25,806 bases of DNA from positions 1 to 25,806 of the forward strand of contig JAGCGE010000070.1 of assembly GCA_017649745.1 (NCBI GenBank), read 5' to 3'. The translations under genes and the position numbers were made by a program. This document shows positions 7,684 to 15,567 of this stretch, piece after piece. Each line of letters begins with the position of its first letter. Position 1 is the stretch's first letter. The notes under the pieces are model-generated. The model had not been told where the DNA came from. It saw only the letters and a list, made by a program, of their open reading frames with translations, and ran no database searches. The stretch is from Clostridiales bacterium (GTDB lineage: Bacteria > Bacillota_A > Clostridia > Saccharofermentanales > Saccharofermentanaceae).

Positions 7684-8469
7684 ATGAAAAACACAAAATT
7701 CAACGTACAGAAAAAGATCATGGCATCAGCTTCGATGCTTCTCGTATCAGCAGTAATGCTCTCAAGCGCAACATATGCTTGGTTCTCAATGAACAAGGAA
7801 GTTACAGTAACAGGTATGAGCATTACAGCAAAATCAGATTCAACGTTCCTCCTTGTTAAGGCTGGACAACAGACAGTAGCTGATATTAAGGCTGACAAGT
7901 TAACAACTGATTCTGCTCTTACCTCATCAGCAGTTCTTTACCCAACAGCTCACGACGCCATTACTGCTGCATCAACAGGATATTCTGCTATTGAAGCTGC
8001 TGATAGCACAAATACAACAGACAAAGATATTTGGTACTACAGATACAGTTCTGACCCAGCAGATTATATGGGTACAAGTCCATCTAATATCACTTACGTT
8101 CCTACAGCTAATTTCGCTAATTATGTTCTTGTTAATGAATTTAGTCTTGCAACAGCTGATGGTTCTAACGAACTTGAAAATCTTCGTGTTAAATCTTGTA
8201 CTATTACAACAACGGGAGATCAAGCAGTAAAAGTTCTTGTTGCAGGAGCTAATGGTTGTCAGGAATTTGATGCTTCTACTGGAGCAGACATCTCTGCATC
8301 ATCCACAGCTTTACAGTCTGCAAATGTAACTTCTAGTGCAGCAAGCACTGTTAAGGTTTATGTTTACTGGGATGGTAATGATACCGATGTTTACACAAAC
8401 GGTGTTGCAGATCTTACGAACACATCAGTCGATGTTGTATTGACAGGCGATATCGTTCCAGCTTCTTAA
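7684..8469 (+). CDS. Secreted TasA/camelysin-like protein with SipW-type signal peptide
   Basis: A 261-residue exported protein. The signal peptide has a basic N-terminus (KNTKFNVQKK), a hydrophobic core (about 12-28) and SSATYAWFSMN, where cleavage after Ala32 (TYA/WF) is expected; this TYAWF pattern is typical of SipW-dependent substrates in Clostridia. The mature part is rich in A, S, T and D with very few K or R and no cysteine-based anchor. It ends in a strand-rich section with YWDGNDTD, matching WLEGNDPDC in the anchored protein at 5797-6522. Length and composition fit a fibre or matrix subunit. It has its own promoter, a strong ribosome-binding site and its own terminator, as expected for a protein made in bulk. 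It is the presumed substrate of the signal peptidases encoded divergently. Polymerisation is inferred, not shown. Confidence 0.8.
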   Translation: MKNTKFNVQKKIMASASMLLVSAVMLSSATYAWFSMNKEVTVTGMSITAKSDSTFLLVKAGQQTVADIKADKLTTDSALTSSAVLYPTAHDAITAASTGYSAIEAADSTNTTDKDIWYYRYSSDPADYMGTSPSNITYVPTANFANYVLVNEFSLATADGSNELENLRVKSCTITTTGDQAVKVLVAGANGCQEFDASTGADISASSTALQSANVTSSAASTVKVYVYWDGNDTDVYTNGVADLTNTSVDVVLTGDIVPAS

Positions 8470-8554
8470 TTATCTAGAAGTTTAGATTATCGGTTTAACT
8501 ATAATATAATTTTATTAGATACTCCTTCTTAGGAATTAACACTTAAATAATTAG

Positions 8555-8590
8555 ATGCCCATCAGCAATAATCGCTGATGGGCATTAGAT
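8555..8590. terminator. Bidirectional intrinsic terminator between convergent genes
   Basis: ATGCCCATCAGC (8555-8566) and GCTGATGGGCAT (8574-8585) form a perfect 12-bp stem with a 7-nt loop. T-rich sequence follows on the plus strand and also on the minus strand. It separates the plus-strand TasA-like gene from the minus-strand gene ending at 8591. Confidence 0.85.
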
Positions 8591-10375
8591 TTATTGAATA
8601 ACTATCTCCGTTATTCCAAATCCATCTTCCCTGTCGATCTCCTGTCCCGGCTTTGTCGGGATTGTTGCTTCTGGAAGAATTATTCTGAGTTCTATAGGAC
8701 CTTCGTTGATCGATACTTTGATATCAAATGATATCTCATCTCCTCTAAAGGAGTTTGCTTTATATACCACTTCATCATCCTGATAGATAATGATGTCCTG
8801 CTTGGAGTTTGATTTTGTCTTTATGGTTACGTGAGCCTTGCCGTTTATTGATGATAACCTCATCCTTAAGACAGCTTCCCCACCGTCTATCCAGGCACCC
8901 CAATCTTCCGGTTCGCTTAATCCTTTTACAAAATACTGGAAACCGTTGGAGCGAGTTTTCGAGAAATTTAATGAAGCTCCCTTGTTGTATGATACTGATC
9001 TGGAGATCTTGTCCTTTGAGGAGAAATTAAGATAAGTCGGGGTCTCCGTAAGACCGTCTACGGCTGTTGTGAATTTCTCATAGCTTTCGCCATAGGATAC
9101 GTATTCATTAAGAAGCTTCTCCTTATCGTCACTTGTGGCAAGGATCTTACGGACATAGGCGTCATTTCCGTATAAGACAACAGGAGTGTCTATTGTTTTG
9201 GTGTCTTCTTCATGAAGAGTTCTGCTCTTGAAAGTAGACTTCAACGGAGAATAAAGGGACGGGAAATGCTCTGTCACGAAAGAAGCTAACGGCGTATGAC
9301 TCGTATATATCGTGTTATCAGCCATGAATGGGCCATATGCTATTACTACGATCATAGTTAACAAAACGCCTGACATGACTGATATTCCATAGCCGATCTT
9401 GGTGTTAACGAGTTCCGGCAGATCCATTCCAACTAAAACAACCGCAAATATAAGGGTCGTCATTCCCCAGACATTGAACCTGGCGATACCGGACATGACT
9501 CCGTTGATATCAACCACCAGTGAATAACAAAAGACATGGAGCAGAAAAGCCACAAACCATGCGATGTATCTGATGTTGTACTTGTACATGGCAAGGACCA
9601 AAAGGACAACTGAAATCCCCATGAGGACAACAAAGTACGGAAGAATACCAAAGTTCAAGTCAAAAAGATATGCTCCAAATCTAGAAAAGATTGATTCACT
9701 GCCCCCAAATGAGAGCTCGTGACCACCAGTAAAGTCTACTTCTCCAGTCATTGTAAAGTTATAGACAAATGGGAAAAGACTTAAGAGATGGGTACTGATG
9801 TATAGAGCGATACCGCCGACCTTCCTGCCCGCTTTCTTGTCTGATCTTATCGTGTCGACTAAGAATTCAATAAACATTATCAAAGCGACAGCTAATACAG
9901 AAGGATTCAGGATAGCCGCTAATGATATGAGGATCGCACCTCGCTTGTAGCCTTTGGTATACCAGAACGAAAGTGCGAGGATCATTAAAGAGTATATAAG
10001 AACATCCGAAGAGTTCCAGCTCATATAGAAGATTATCGGGTTAAGGGTCAGCGCTATCGTTAGCAAGAGTTTTCGAGTGTAATCATTCTTAAGGATAAGA
10101 TTCATCAGAAGAAGCGATGCCACAAGACAGATAAGATTCGTGTAAGGGAATGCGTAGGATTCCGAGATGCCCAGAAGTGACAGGATCCCTGTGGCCGGCA
10201 TGCATATCCACGAATAGACCAGTGATGGCTTAAGGAGTTCCTCGCTGTACGGCATTGGCTCATGAAGAGCGCTGAAGATGAACATACCTATGAAGAATAA
10301 ACCAAGATAAATGAGCGTGACAATCCTGATACTCCTGATGAGTTTCATCTTTACTCTGTATTTCAATCTTGGCAT
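8591..10375 (-). CDS. Polytopic membrane protein, GT-C glycosyltransferase-like, with C-terminal extracytoplasmic domain
   Basis: A 594-residue protein. Residues 1-350 contain about ten hydrophobic segments with the overall layout of GT-C-fold membrane glycosyltransferases, including a first outer loop with HEPMP (38-42). Residues 355-594 form a soluble, strand-rich domain outside the membrane with GLSEPEDWGAWIDGGE (485-500). The W..W.DG pattern is one I associate with accessory domains of membrane glycosyl- and phosphoglycerol transferases (DUF7024-like). A role in decorating cell-surface polymers is therefore plausible, but no catalytic residues can be assigned with certainty. The ATG at 10375 has GAGG 9 nt upstream; an internal ATG at 10348 is a less likely start. 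It follows the gene at 10440-11279 by 64 bp. A TATAAT at 10407-10412 in that gap lacks a clear -35. Confidence 0.6.
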   Translation of the reverse strand: MPRLKYRVKMKLIRSIRIVTLIYLGLFFIGMFIFSALHEPMPYSEELLKPSLVYSWICMPATGILSLLGISESYAFPYTNLICLVASLLLMNLILKNDYTRKLLLTIALTLNPIIFYMSWNSSDVLIYSLMILALSFWYTKGYKRGAILISLAAILNPSVLAVALIMFIEFLVDTIRSDKKAGRKVGGIALYISTHLLSLFPFVYNFTMTGEVDFTGGHELSFGGSESIFSRFGAYLFDLNFGILPYFVVLMGISVVLLVLAMYKYNIRYIAWFVAFLLHVFCYSLVVDINGVMSGIARFNVWGMTTLIFAVVLVGMDLPELVNTKIGYGISVMSGVLLTMIVVIAYGPFMADNTIYTSHTPLASFVTEHFPSLYSPLKSTFKSRTLHEEDTKTIDTPVVLYGNDAYVRKILATSDDKEKLLNEYVSYGESYEKFTTAVDGLTETPTYLNFSSKDKISRSVSYNKGASLNFSKTRSNGFQYFVKGLSEPEDWGAWIDGGEAVLRMRLSSINGKAHVTIKTKSNSKQDIIIYQDDEVVYKANSFRGDEISFDIKVSINEGPIELRIILPEATIPTKPGQEIDREDGFGITEIVIQ

Positions 10376-10439
10376 TGTTCGAGACCTCGGCTTAAGAATC
10401 CTGACTATTATAATGGTTTTATGCCAAAATCGCTACAAC

Positions 10440-11279
10440 TCACTTATTAAGCTTAGCCTCCCAGAAAGCCAACTCACCTTTTTGATCTGCGATAGCTCTT
10501 GCCGTGGCTTTCTTGTCAACGTGGAAACCCGGATTCTTAAGGCCATTCTCGCCTGCTTTGATCTTCCTGTTGAGCCTGTCGATCTCAGACTGGATCTTAC
10601 GCTGTTCCTTGGCTTTCCTGTAATCTTCTGTTGAAGAAGGAACCTCGTCACTGATATTGGAGATGACGGTCTGGCCGCCCTTTGATGTCATGAGCACGAT
10701 AAAGACGATAAGTGCAATCACAGCACCGATCTTACCGTATGTGCTGAGAGAAGCAAACCACAAAACGATCGGCATTACGATTAACTGAACAGCTAACTGG
10801 ATAAGAGAAACAATTACTACGAGACCGCCGGAAGTCCTGTGAAGACAGAAGAATATAATGACTAAAGCAAGGATCAAAGTGCCTGCCATGATTCCGCTCG
10901 ACAAATTGCTGCTGCCTGGCTCGAAGCCGATCTTATAAAGAATATACAAGCCTCCGAACAAGCCTCCGAATGTGATCATCGGAACAAGTCCTCGCGAAAA
11001 GCTGTCACGGATCATTGTGTTAGCGCATGCGGCAATAAAGCATACGAGCATCATGATCGCTTCTATGGTACCGAAAACACCACCGCACATATAATCGATA
11101 GAATCCTGACATCTATAGCGGATCTCCCCCCCTTTCAAAGCACTGATGAGGCTCTCCGGAGCAGGATAAGTTCCTGTCTTACTGTAAGCTACGATCCCTA
11201 ATGTTCCTACAACTATTGGGAATAATAAACATACTACTAACAATACAATGGTTGCTGTTTTACTGATCTTGGATAACAT
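10440..11279 (-). CDS. Polytopic membrane protein of unknown function, predicted ECF sigma target
   Basis: I do not recognise this 279-residue protein. It has an N-terminal hydrophobic segment (about 7-32), an outer loop with two cysteines (RYRCQDSIDYMCGG), then four or five further membrane segments up to about residue 205. A cytosolic tail of about 70 residues follows, with a heptad-like KAKEQRKIQSEIDRLNRKIK section. The ATG has GAGGAGG 8 nt upstream. Directly upstream is an ECF-type promoter (11315-11342) nearly identical to the one before the sigma-factor operon at 15499-15526, so it is probably a member of that sigma factor's regulon and hence part of an envelope-stress or signal response. 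The downstream GT-C-like gene may be co-transcribed. Confidence 0.7.
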   Translation of the reverse strand: MLSKISKTATIVLLVVCLLFPIVVGTLGIVAYSKTGTYPAPESLISALKGGEIRYRCQDSIDYMCGGVFGTIEAIMMLVCFIAACANTMIRDSFSRGLVPMITFGGLFGGLYILYKIGFEPGSSNLSSGIMAGTLILALVIIFFCLHRTSGGLVVIVSLIQLAVQLIVMPIVLWFASLSTYGKIGAVIALIVFIVLMTSKGGQTVISNISDEVPSSTEDYRKAKEQRKIQSEIDRLNRKIKAGENGLKNPGFHVDKKATARAIADQKGELAFWEAKLNK

Positions 11280-11314
11280 AAATAAAACCTCCTCGTTTTA
11301 TGTCTTATATCTAA

Positions 11315-11342
11315 TAGACGTGAACAAAAACGAGGAGGTTCA
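11315..11342 (-). promoter_or_regulatory. ECF sigma promoter of the polytopic membrane-protein gene
   Basis: On the minus strand TGAACC (-35), 16 bp, then CGTCTA (-10). It also shares TCG-TTTT in the spacer and TATAAGAC downstream of the -10 with the promoter at 15499-15526. The agreement of both boxes and the spacer length at two sites 4.2 kb apart is strong evidence for one sigma factor acting on both. Confidence 0.85.
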
Positions 11343-11375
11343 TTATTTTTTCAACTTTTCAATATTATTTTGAAT

Positions 11376-12377
11376 TCAACGTAAAGAATGAATCTCATTC
11401 TGCAATTCAATAAGGTATTTGATTATTTCTTCAAATGAAGGAACATCTCCATATATCATATTTTCCATTGCTTTATAGTCCTTTTGCAATTCAGAAAGAA
11501 GATCTTCACGAGGAATAAGATTTATATCATTCAATGTAGCTGTCTCATAATGCGATCCTTTTGAGTAGTAAAACTTCTGCTTAAAAATTACATCTTTTCT
11601 TAGCAATTCTTTACAGGCAAAGGCACTTTGTTTAAGAGAAGAATGCCCCATGCAATATACATCATACAGGTGCCTTGCATATCGTTTCGGAATCATCTTG
11701 TCTTCAGGGAAATGTGCTATTTTGTGAAGAATCGTTATTTTCTCCCAGAAAGTTCTTTCAGCATCAACTGTCAAAACATCTGTGCTAACCTTATTAAATA
11801 TGTCAGGATATTTTTCAGCAACAAAAGGAGTTATTGTTGTTAAGTGTGATGGTGTCCACTCTGCCAAAGGACCAATCTCTAAACGAATGATCGGTCGAAG
11901 GTAATTATCGTTAAATAATTTCGGATAAGAGAAATTCACTACCATTTCATCCTGATCATCAACAGAAAACAAATTGGCAACTTTAAGTTTGTCTCCCATC
12001 TCATCATTTAGAACAGGGACTAAGTTCTTGCGATAAAACTTTGCTGCCTCGGAATTAAGTTGCTTATTATATTGATCTTGTTTACTCTTGGAGCGCTCAG
12101 CCCATGGATCGGAATCGTCAGATATGATCTTTCTCCAATCAAGGATAAGATCGATATCCTCAGAGAACCTATTGATCAAATGATACGACTTCGAAAGACT
12201 AGTACCACCCTTAAAAACGAAAGAATCCTTGAACTTACAACCATTAAACAGATGATCCAACGCATAGCAAACCCAAAAGTCCTTCTCAATAGCTTCTGGT
12301 CTGATACCGATTTGAATAGCAGTAGAGGTAAATAATTCCTCTAATTCCTTATCAGTTAGTAAAGCAACTAAATTCAT
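11376..12377 (-). CDS. abiEii: AbiEii-type nucleotidyltransferase toxin
   Basis: The toxin of a type IV (AbiE) toxin-antitoxin pair, a family of DNA-polymerase-beta-like nucleotidyltransferases that block growth during phage infection. In 333 residues it shows EKDFWV (31-36), the signature FKGGTSLSK (55-63) and SEDIDL (72-77) carrying the metal-binding aspartates, and the later conserved ERTFWEK section with a basic RYARHLYD stretch. The length is normal for the family and nothing suggests inactivation. Its ATG overlaps the stop of the antitoxin gene by one base (TAATG), so the two are translationally coupled. Base composition is AT-richer than its neighbours, and it sits between two genes with matching ECF promoters, which suggests acquisition by transfer. 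No clear terminator follows it. Confidence 0.9.
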   Translation of the reverse strand: MNLVALLTDKELEELFTSTAIQIGIRPEAIEKDFWVCYALDHLFNGCKFKDSFVFKGGTSLSKSYHLINRFSEDIDLILDWRKIISDDSDPWAERSKSKQDQYNKQLNSEAAKFYRKNLVPVLNDEMGDKLKVANLFSVDDQDEMVVNFSYPKLFNDNYLRPIIRLEIGPLAEWTPSHLTTITPFVAEKYPDIFNKVSTDVLTVDAERTFWEKITILHKIAHFPEDKMIPKRYARHLYDVYCMGHSSLKQSAFACKELLRKDVIFKQKFYYSKGSHYETATLNDINLIPREDLLSELQKDYKAMENMIYGDVPSFEEIIKYLIELQNEIHSLR

Positions 12378-12976
12378 TAATTACAAACCTTTTGTATCGT
12401 CTTATAAATCCATTCCGCACTGTTAGAAGCTTCCCTAAGCACTACTTCCTTATCTTGAGGAGATAATTCCTTTCTCAAGATATCTATCGTATTATCATCA
12501 ACATATTCTTTTCCCAGAGTTTTCAAAGCTTCAATAAGCGCTAAAGTTATAGATGACATTCCGGAAACATCACGATTAGTCCTATGTTTAAAGGAGATCG
12601 GAATATTTCCCAAGACATAATCTCTGTAAGGGCCATCACTAATATAGGACCATACAACAGGAACCTGAGTAGAAAGCTTTAATCTGTTAAGTGCAACATC
12701 GCCGCAAGGAGCTATATTCCAATGATAATATCGAGCAATGGCATAAGCTACTGCTTCAGGATCAGTCGGCACATATTCCATCAGCAAATTGCTATATCGC
12801 GGTTTCTCATAAACACCATCCAATACACGTCGGATTATGCCCTCCTGACATAAGCGTCCCAGAGTTTTCCGAAGAGTAGGATTACTGGCGGCATCGGAAA
12901 AATCACCCGTAAGAAAAATTGTTCCAGGTTCAAGTTCCTCTATTCTTTCTCGAATTGTATTTAATATACTGTTCAT
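12377..12976 (-). CDS. abiEi: AbiEi-type antitoxin/transcriptional autorepressor (DUF6088-like)
   Basis: The cognate antitoxin of the AbiE pair. The 199-residue product has an N-terminal winged-helix region (about 1-75, with LTGDFSDAASNPTLRKTLGR and GIIRRVLDGVY) that binds DNA in this family, and a C-terminal domain that counteracts the toxin. I chose the ATG at 12976 because AAAGGAG lies 8 nt upstream. The longer frame from a TTG at 13009 would start inside the promoter -10 box and operator and is rejected. The operator at 12991-13020 covers the promoter, consistent with known AbiEi negative autoregulation. The stop codon overlaps the toxin start by one base. Confidence 0.88.
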   Translation of the reverse strand: MNSILNTIRERIEELEPGTIFLTGDFSDAASNPTLRKTLGRLCQEGIIRRVLDGVYEKPRYSNLLMEYVPTDPEAVAYAIARYYHWNIAPCGDVALNRLKLSTQVPVVWSYISDGPYRDYVLGNIPISFKHRTNRDVSGMSSITLALIEALKTLGKEYVDDNTIDILRKELSPQDKEVVLREASNSAEWIYKTIQKVCN

Positions 12977-12990
12977 TCTGATCGCTCCTT

Positions 12991-13029
12991 TGTCACGATT
13001 ATTATACAATTATCGTGACAAAATCACAA
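12991..13029 (-). promoter_or_regulatory. AbiE promoter with palindromic operator over the -10 box
   Basis: On the minus strand TTGTGA (13024-13029), a 17-bp spacer, then TATAAT (13001-13006). A near-perfect palindrome with arms TGTCACGAT...ATCGTGACA spans 12991-13020, with the -10 at its centre. A repressor bound here would block RNA polymerase, as expected for AbiEi autoregulation. Confidence 0.82.
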
Positions 13030-13078
13030 TCTTGTAATCCATAAAACAATATATCTGATTATTAGTCTTTTTATCGAA

Positions 13079-15361
13079 TCATCTTAGCAGAGCATCTAAC
13101 TCATCGGCCGTCATTGTGCAATAGATCGACTTCGTATTGCCATGATAATCTTTCATCGGAGAATCATCCTCTGTTGCAGGTATTATGGTCTGATTCTCAA
13201 AATCCCAGAAATAGTAATATCTTACTCCGTCAACGATCCCGCCGTCTTTTTCGGCCTCATCAAAACTGCTGTATTTCTCTGCGTCGTATGGATAAGAGCA
13301 GAATTCAACCATGATAATGTCATTACACTCGTCATTCATACTCCAATAATCAGTACAGCTTCCAGAGAACATCGAAAATGCTCCTCCAGCCTGGACGATA
13401 TTATTGGAAGGACTATATGCTACATTTACCTTGTATCTGTACATAGTATCGCCGAGCATAACTACCTGATCATCAACGAAAGTATAGACATTGATATAAG
13501 CATCGCCGCTACGTCCATCGATACTAGCAGCAAGTTCAGGGACCTTGTCACCATTTACAAAGATAAGGTCAAACTTTATCTCTGCAGCCGGATCGACCCC
13601 AGCATTTCCGTCGTCGAACTCATCAAGAGAGATCGTGGCTATCTTATCAAGGTAAGTGTTTTTCCAGCCGTTATCATCAAGAGTGTCGATCAGATCTTTG
13701 ACCTCTAAATCTTCAGGAACATCTGCCGAGACGGTTGTTACCTGATCATCATTTGTCTCAGTATAGAGCTCGCAGCTTAAGATCGACCAGTAGTCCTTAC
13801 CATCGATGTTCTTAAGTTCCATCGTGAAGTAATACTTGGTGCCGTTATCCTTATCATCAAAGTCATAGCTATTGGTTACGATGTAGTAATACTCACCGTC
13901 GAACTTAACTTCAACGATCTCATTTGAAACCGTATCACCTGCTTCACCCTTAGCATAATATATAACTCCGTCATACATATAGATACCAGAGACGCGACTG
14001 TTCATATTGGAAGTATCAGTAATAATACTATTGATCCTGTCTCTGTCTTCTTCAGAGATATTAAGGATATTCTCTTCTACCCAGATAACTTCATCAGCAT
14101 TTACGCTATAGCAGTAGTCCTTAATGAATATTCCCAGTGGATCTTCCTTGCCGGAGCTTATACTATAATCGTCGAAATACACGGAAAGATCAACGAGACG
14201 TCCTGAATCCGAACAGAACATTCTAGACACAAACTCATCCGGAATATCAGTGTTGTTATATAGACATCTGCTCCAATTAGAAACAAAAGCTGAAAGCTGT
14301 TCTCCTTCAGGAACTTCACTTAATGGAATCTCAACAGGTTCGTCATAAACTACAGGAACGATATCGTCTGTGGTTTCAGGAATGATAGAGATATCTTCTG
14401 TCTCTTCAACAAGATCTTCCTCAAAAATCTCTTCTTCCTCGTCCCTGTCTCTTCTTCTGCTTCTTGTATCATCCTTATTGTCGATCACGTACTTGATACC
14501 GATAGCTGAAGCGATCAAAGTTACGCCCAATATAGAAGCTGCTATGATCTTGCTGGCAGTTGTCGCGAAAAGACCTGCTTTAACAGATGCCTTAGTTGCA
14601 ACTTTTGTAACGACTTTAGTTGCTGCCTTCGATGCATCGGCCTGAGCTTTGGCATGAGACAAGCCCTGAGTCTTGATCGACGGGATCTTAACTGAAGGAA
14701 CTCTGACGTCGAAAGCTCTTTTCGAGAAGAATCTTCCGAGGAACGGAGCTGCTGCCATAAGACCGAGAGGCTCTTTGTTGTCGCTCTCGTACTCCTCTAC
14801 TCCTTCCTTGATCTTGATCCTGGAGGACTTAAGTCTGGTCTTTACTGTTCCTTCCGGACAGTTCATAAGCTTAGCTATCGTCTCGACAGGAAGCTCGTCG
14901 TAATAGTACATGATGACTGTCTGGTACTGAACGTCTGATAATTGTTTTCGAATAATATTACTTAAGATATCCCTTTTGGTCTTCTCCATGATATAGGCAT
15001 CAGGCAGGCTCTCGAGGTCATCGTCGCCCTGAAGTTCTTCTTCAGTCGCGATCGTATCCTCATAAGAAACATCGCCCTTCTTCCTGCGGTACATATCGAG
15101 AGCCTTGGTAGCTGCGATCCTCTTAAGCCAACCGAGGAACTTCTTGTCATCATCCAGCGAATCGATCTTGTTATAGACCGTGAGGAATGTATCCTGCATC
15201 GCATCTTTCGCATCATCACTGTCATTCAAGATTCCAAGGCAAGTTGCGTATACAAGGCGCTTGCTCTTCTCGTAAATCTCATTAAAAGCCTCTTCTTCAC
15301 CGGCCTTAAGTCTTCTCACCAATATCGCGTATTCTTCGTAGATCTCCATCTTTTTGCTCAC
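13079..15361 (-). CDS. ECF sigma factor fused to a transmembrane segment and extracellular sensor-like domain
   Basis: A 760-residue membrane-tethered sigma factor. Sigma region 2 is at about 20-95 (DDAKDAMQDTFLTVYNKI, then WLKRIAATKALDMYRR) and sigma region 4 at about 130-187 (LSDVQYQTVIMYYYDELP, then a helix-turn-helix with PEGTVKTRLKSSR). A basic, alanine- and lysine-rich linker (200-263) leads to one membrane segment (about 265-292), an acidic stalk, and an extracellular domain of about 450 residues rich in D, Y and E that I cannot assign. No separate anti-sigma gene is adjacent, so the fused part probably does that job and release would need proteolysis. The start is GTG at 15361; an ATG at 15349 is equally possible, and both have weak ribosome-binding sites, so coupling to the overlapping small ORF upstream is likely. 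An ECF promoter at 15499-15526 indicates autoregulation. Confidence 0.88.
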   Translation of the reverse strand: MSKKMEIYEEYAILVRRLKAGEEEAFNEIYEKSKRLVYATCLGILNDSDDAKDAMQDTFLTVYNKIDSLDDDKKFLGWLKRIAATKALDMYRRKKGDVSYEDTIATEEELQGDDDLESLPDAYIMEKTKRDILSNIIRKQLSDVQYQTVIMYYYDELPVETIAKLMNCPEGTVKTRLKSSRIKIKEGVEEYESDNKEPLGLMAAAPFLGRFFSKRAFDVRVPSVKIPSIKTQGLSHAKAQADASKAATKVVTKVATKASVKAGLFATTASKIIAASILGVTLIASAIGIKYVIDNKDDTRSRRRDRDEEEEIFEEDLVEETEDISIIPETTDDIVPVVYDEPVEIPLSEVPEGEQLSAFVSNWSRCLYNNTDIPDEFVSRMFCSDSGRLVDLSVYFDDYSISSGKEDPLGIFIKDYCYSVNADEVIWVEENILNISEEDRDRINSIITDTSNMNSRVSGIYMYDGVIYYAKGEAGDTVSNEIVEVKFDGEYYYIVTNSYDFDDKDNGTKYYFTMELKNIDGKDYWSILSCELYTETNDDQVTTVSADVPEDLEVKDLIDTLDDNGWKNTYLDKIATISLDEFDDGNAGVDPAAEIKFDLIFVNGDKVPELAASIDGRSGDAYINVYTFVDDQVVMLGDTMYRYKVNVAYSPSNNIVQAGGAFSMFSGSCTDYWSMNDECNDIIMVEFCSYPYDAEKYSSFDEAEKDGGIVDGVRYYYFWDFENQTIIPATEDDSPMKDYHGNTKSIYCTMTADELDALLR

Positions 15362-15449
15362 TTTCTTTATCAGGTAATATTATATCCTCTGCTGCCTTCT
15401 TTAGGAACTTAGTTAAGAAGGGCTCTTTGTTCTTTTCATTGTTACGCAC
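15306..15449 (-). CDS. Small ORF (47 codons) leading the ECF sigma operon
   Basis: A GTG-started frame at 15449 lies 8 nt after a perfect GGAGG and just downstream of the ECF promoter. It encodes 47 residues, very rich in K, E and D, with FLTKFLKKAAEDII in the first half and no membrane segment. It overlaps the sigma gene start by about 56 bp in another frame, the arrangement expected for translational coupling. An ATG two bases earlier (15451) opens only a 12-codon frame. It may be a real small protein that modulates the sigma factor, or simply a translated leader. I recognise no homologue. Confidence 0.5.
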   Translation of the reverse strand: MRNNEKNKEPFLTKFLKKAAEDIILPDKESEQKDGDLRRIRDIGEKT

Positions 15450-15498
15450 ATAAAAAACCTCCTTCGATCTTTGCTCTGCTGTTTTGTCTTATACTAAA

Positions 15499-15526
15499 CA
15501 GACGCAGCTAAAATCGACGAGGTTCA
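15499..15526 (-). promoter_or_regulatory. Autoregulatory ECF sigma promoter
   Basis: On the minus strand TGAACC (-35), 16 bp, then CGTCTG (-10), with TATAAGAC beyond. It matches the promoter at 11315-11342 in both boxes, in spacer length and in several spacer bases. It lies upstream of the small ORF and sigma gene. Autoregulation is usual for ECF factors. Confidence 0.85.
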
Positions 15527-15567
15527 TTTTCTGAGAAAAATTTTTAAAAAATTCCGGTGATGATAAT

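Noticed and set aside
11286..11340. Perfect 14-bp inverted repeat as an RNA hairpin before the 10440-11279 gene
   Set aside because: One arm is the -35 region of the ECF promoter and is not transcribed; the complementarity arises because TGAACCTCC mirrors the GGAGG ribosome-binding site.
12977..13009. Eleven-residue N-terminal extension of the AbiEi antitoxin from a TTG
   Set aside because: It would start within the promoter -10 and operator, and a much better ribosome-binding site precedes the ATG at 12976.
13142..13708. 188-codon plus-strand ORF
   Set aside because: Antisense shadow of the extracellular domain of the ECF sigma protein, without a start signal or recognisable motif.
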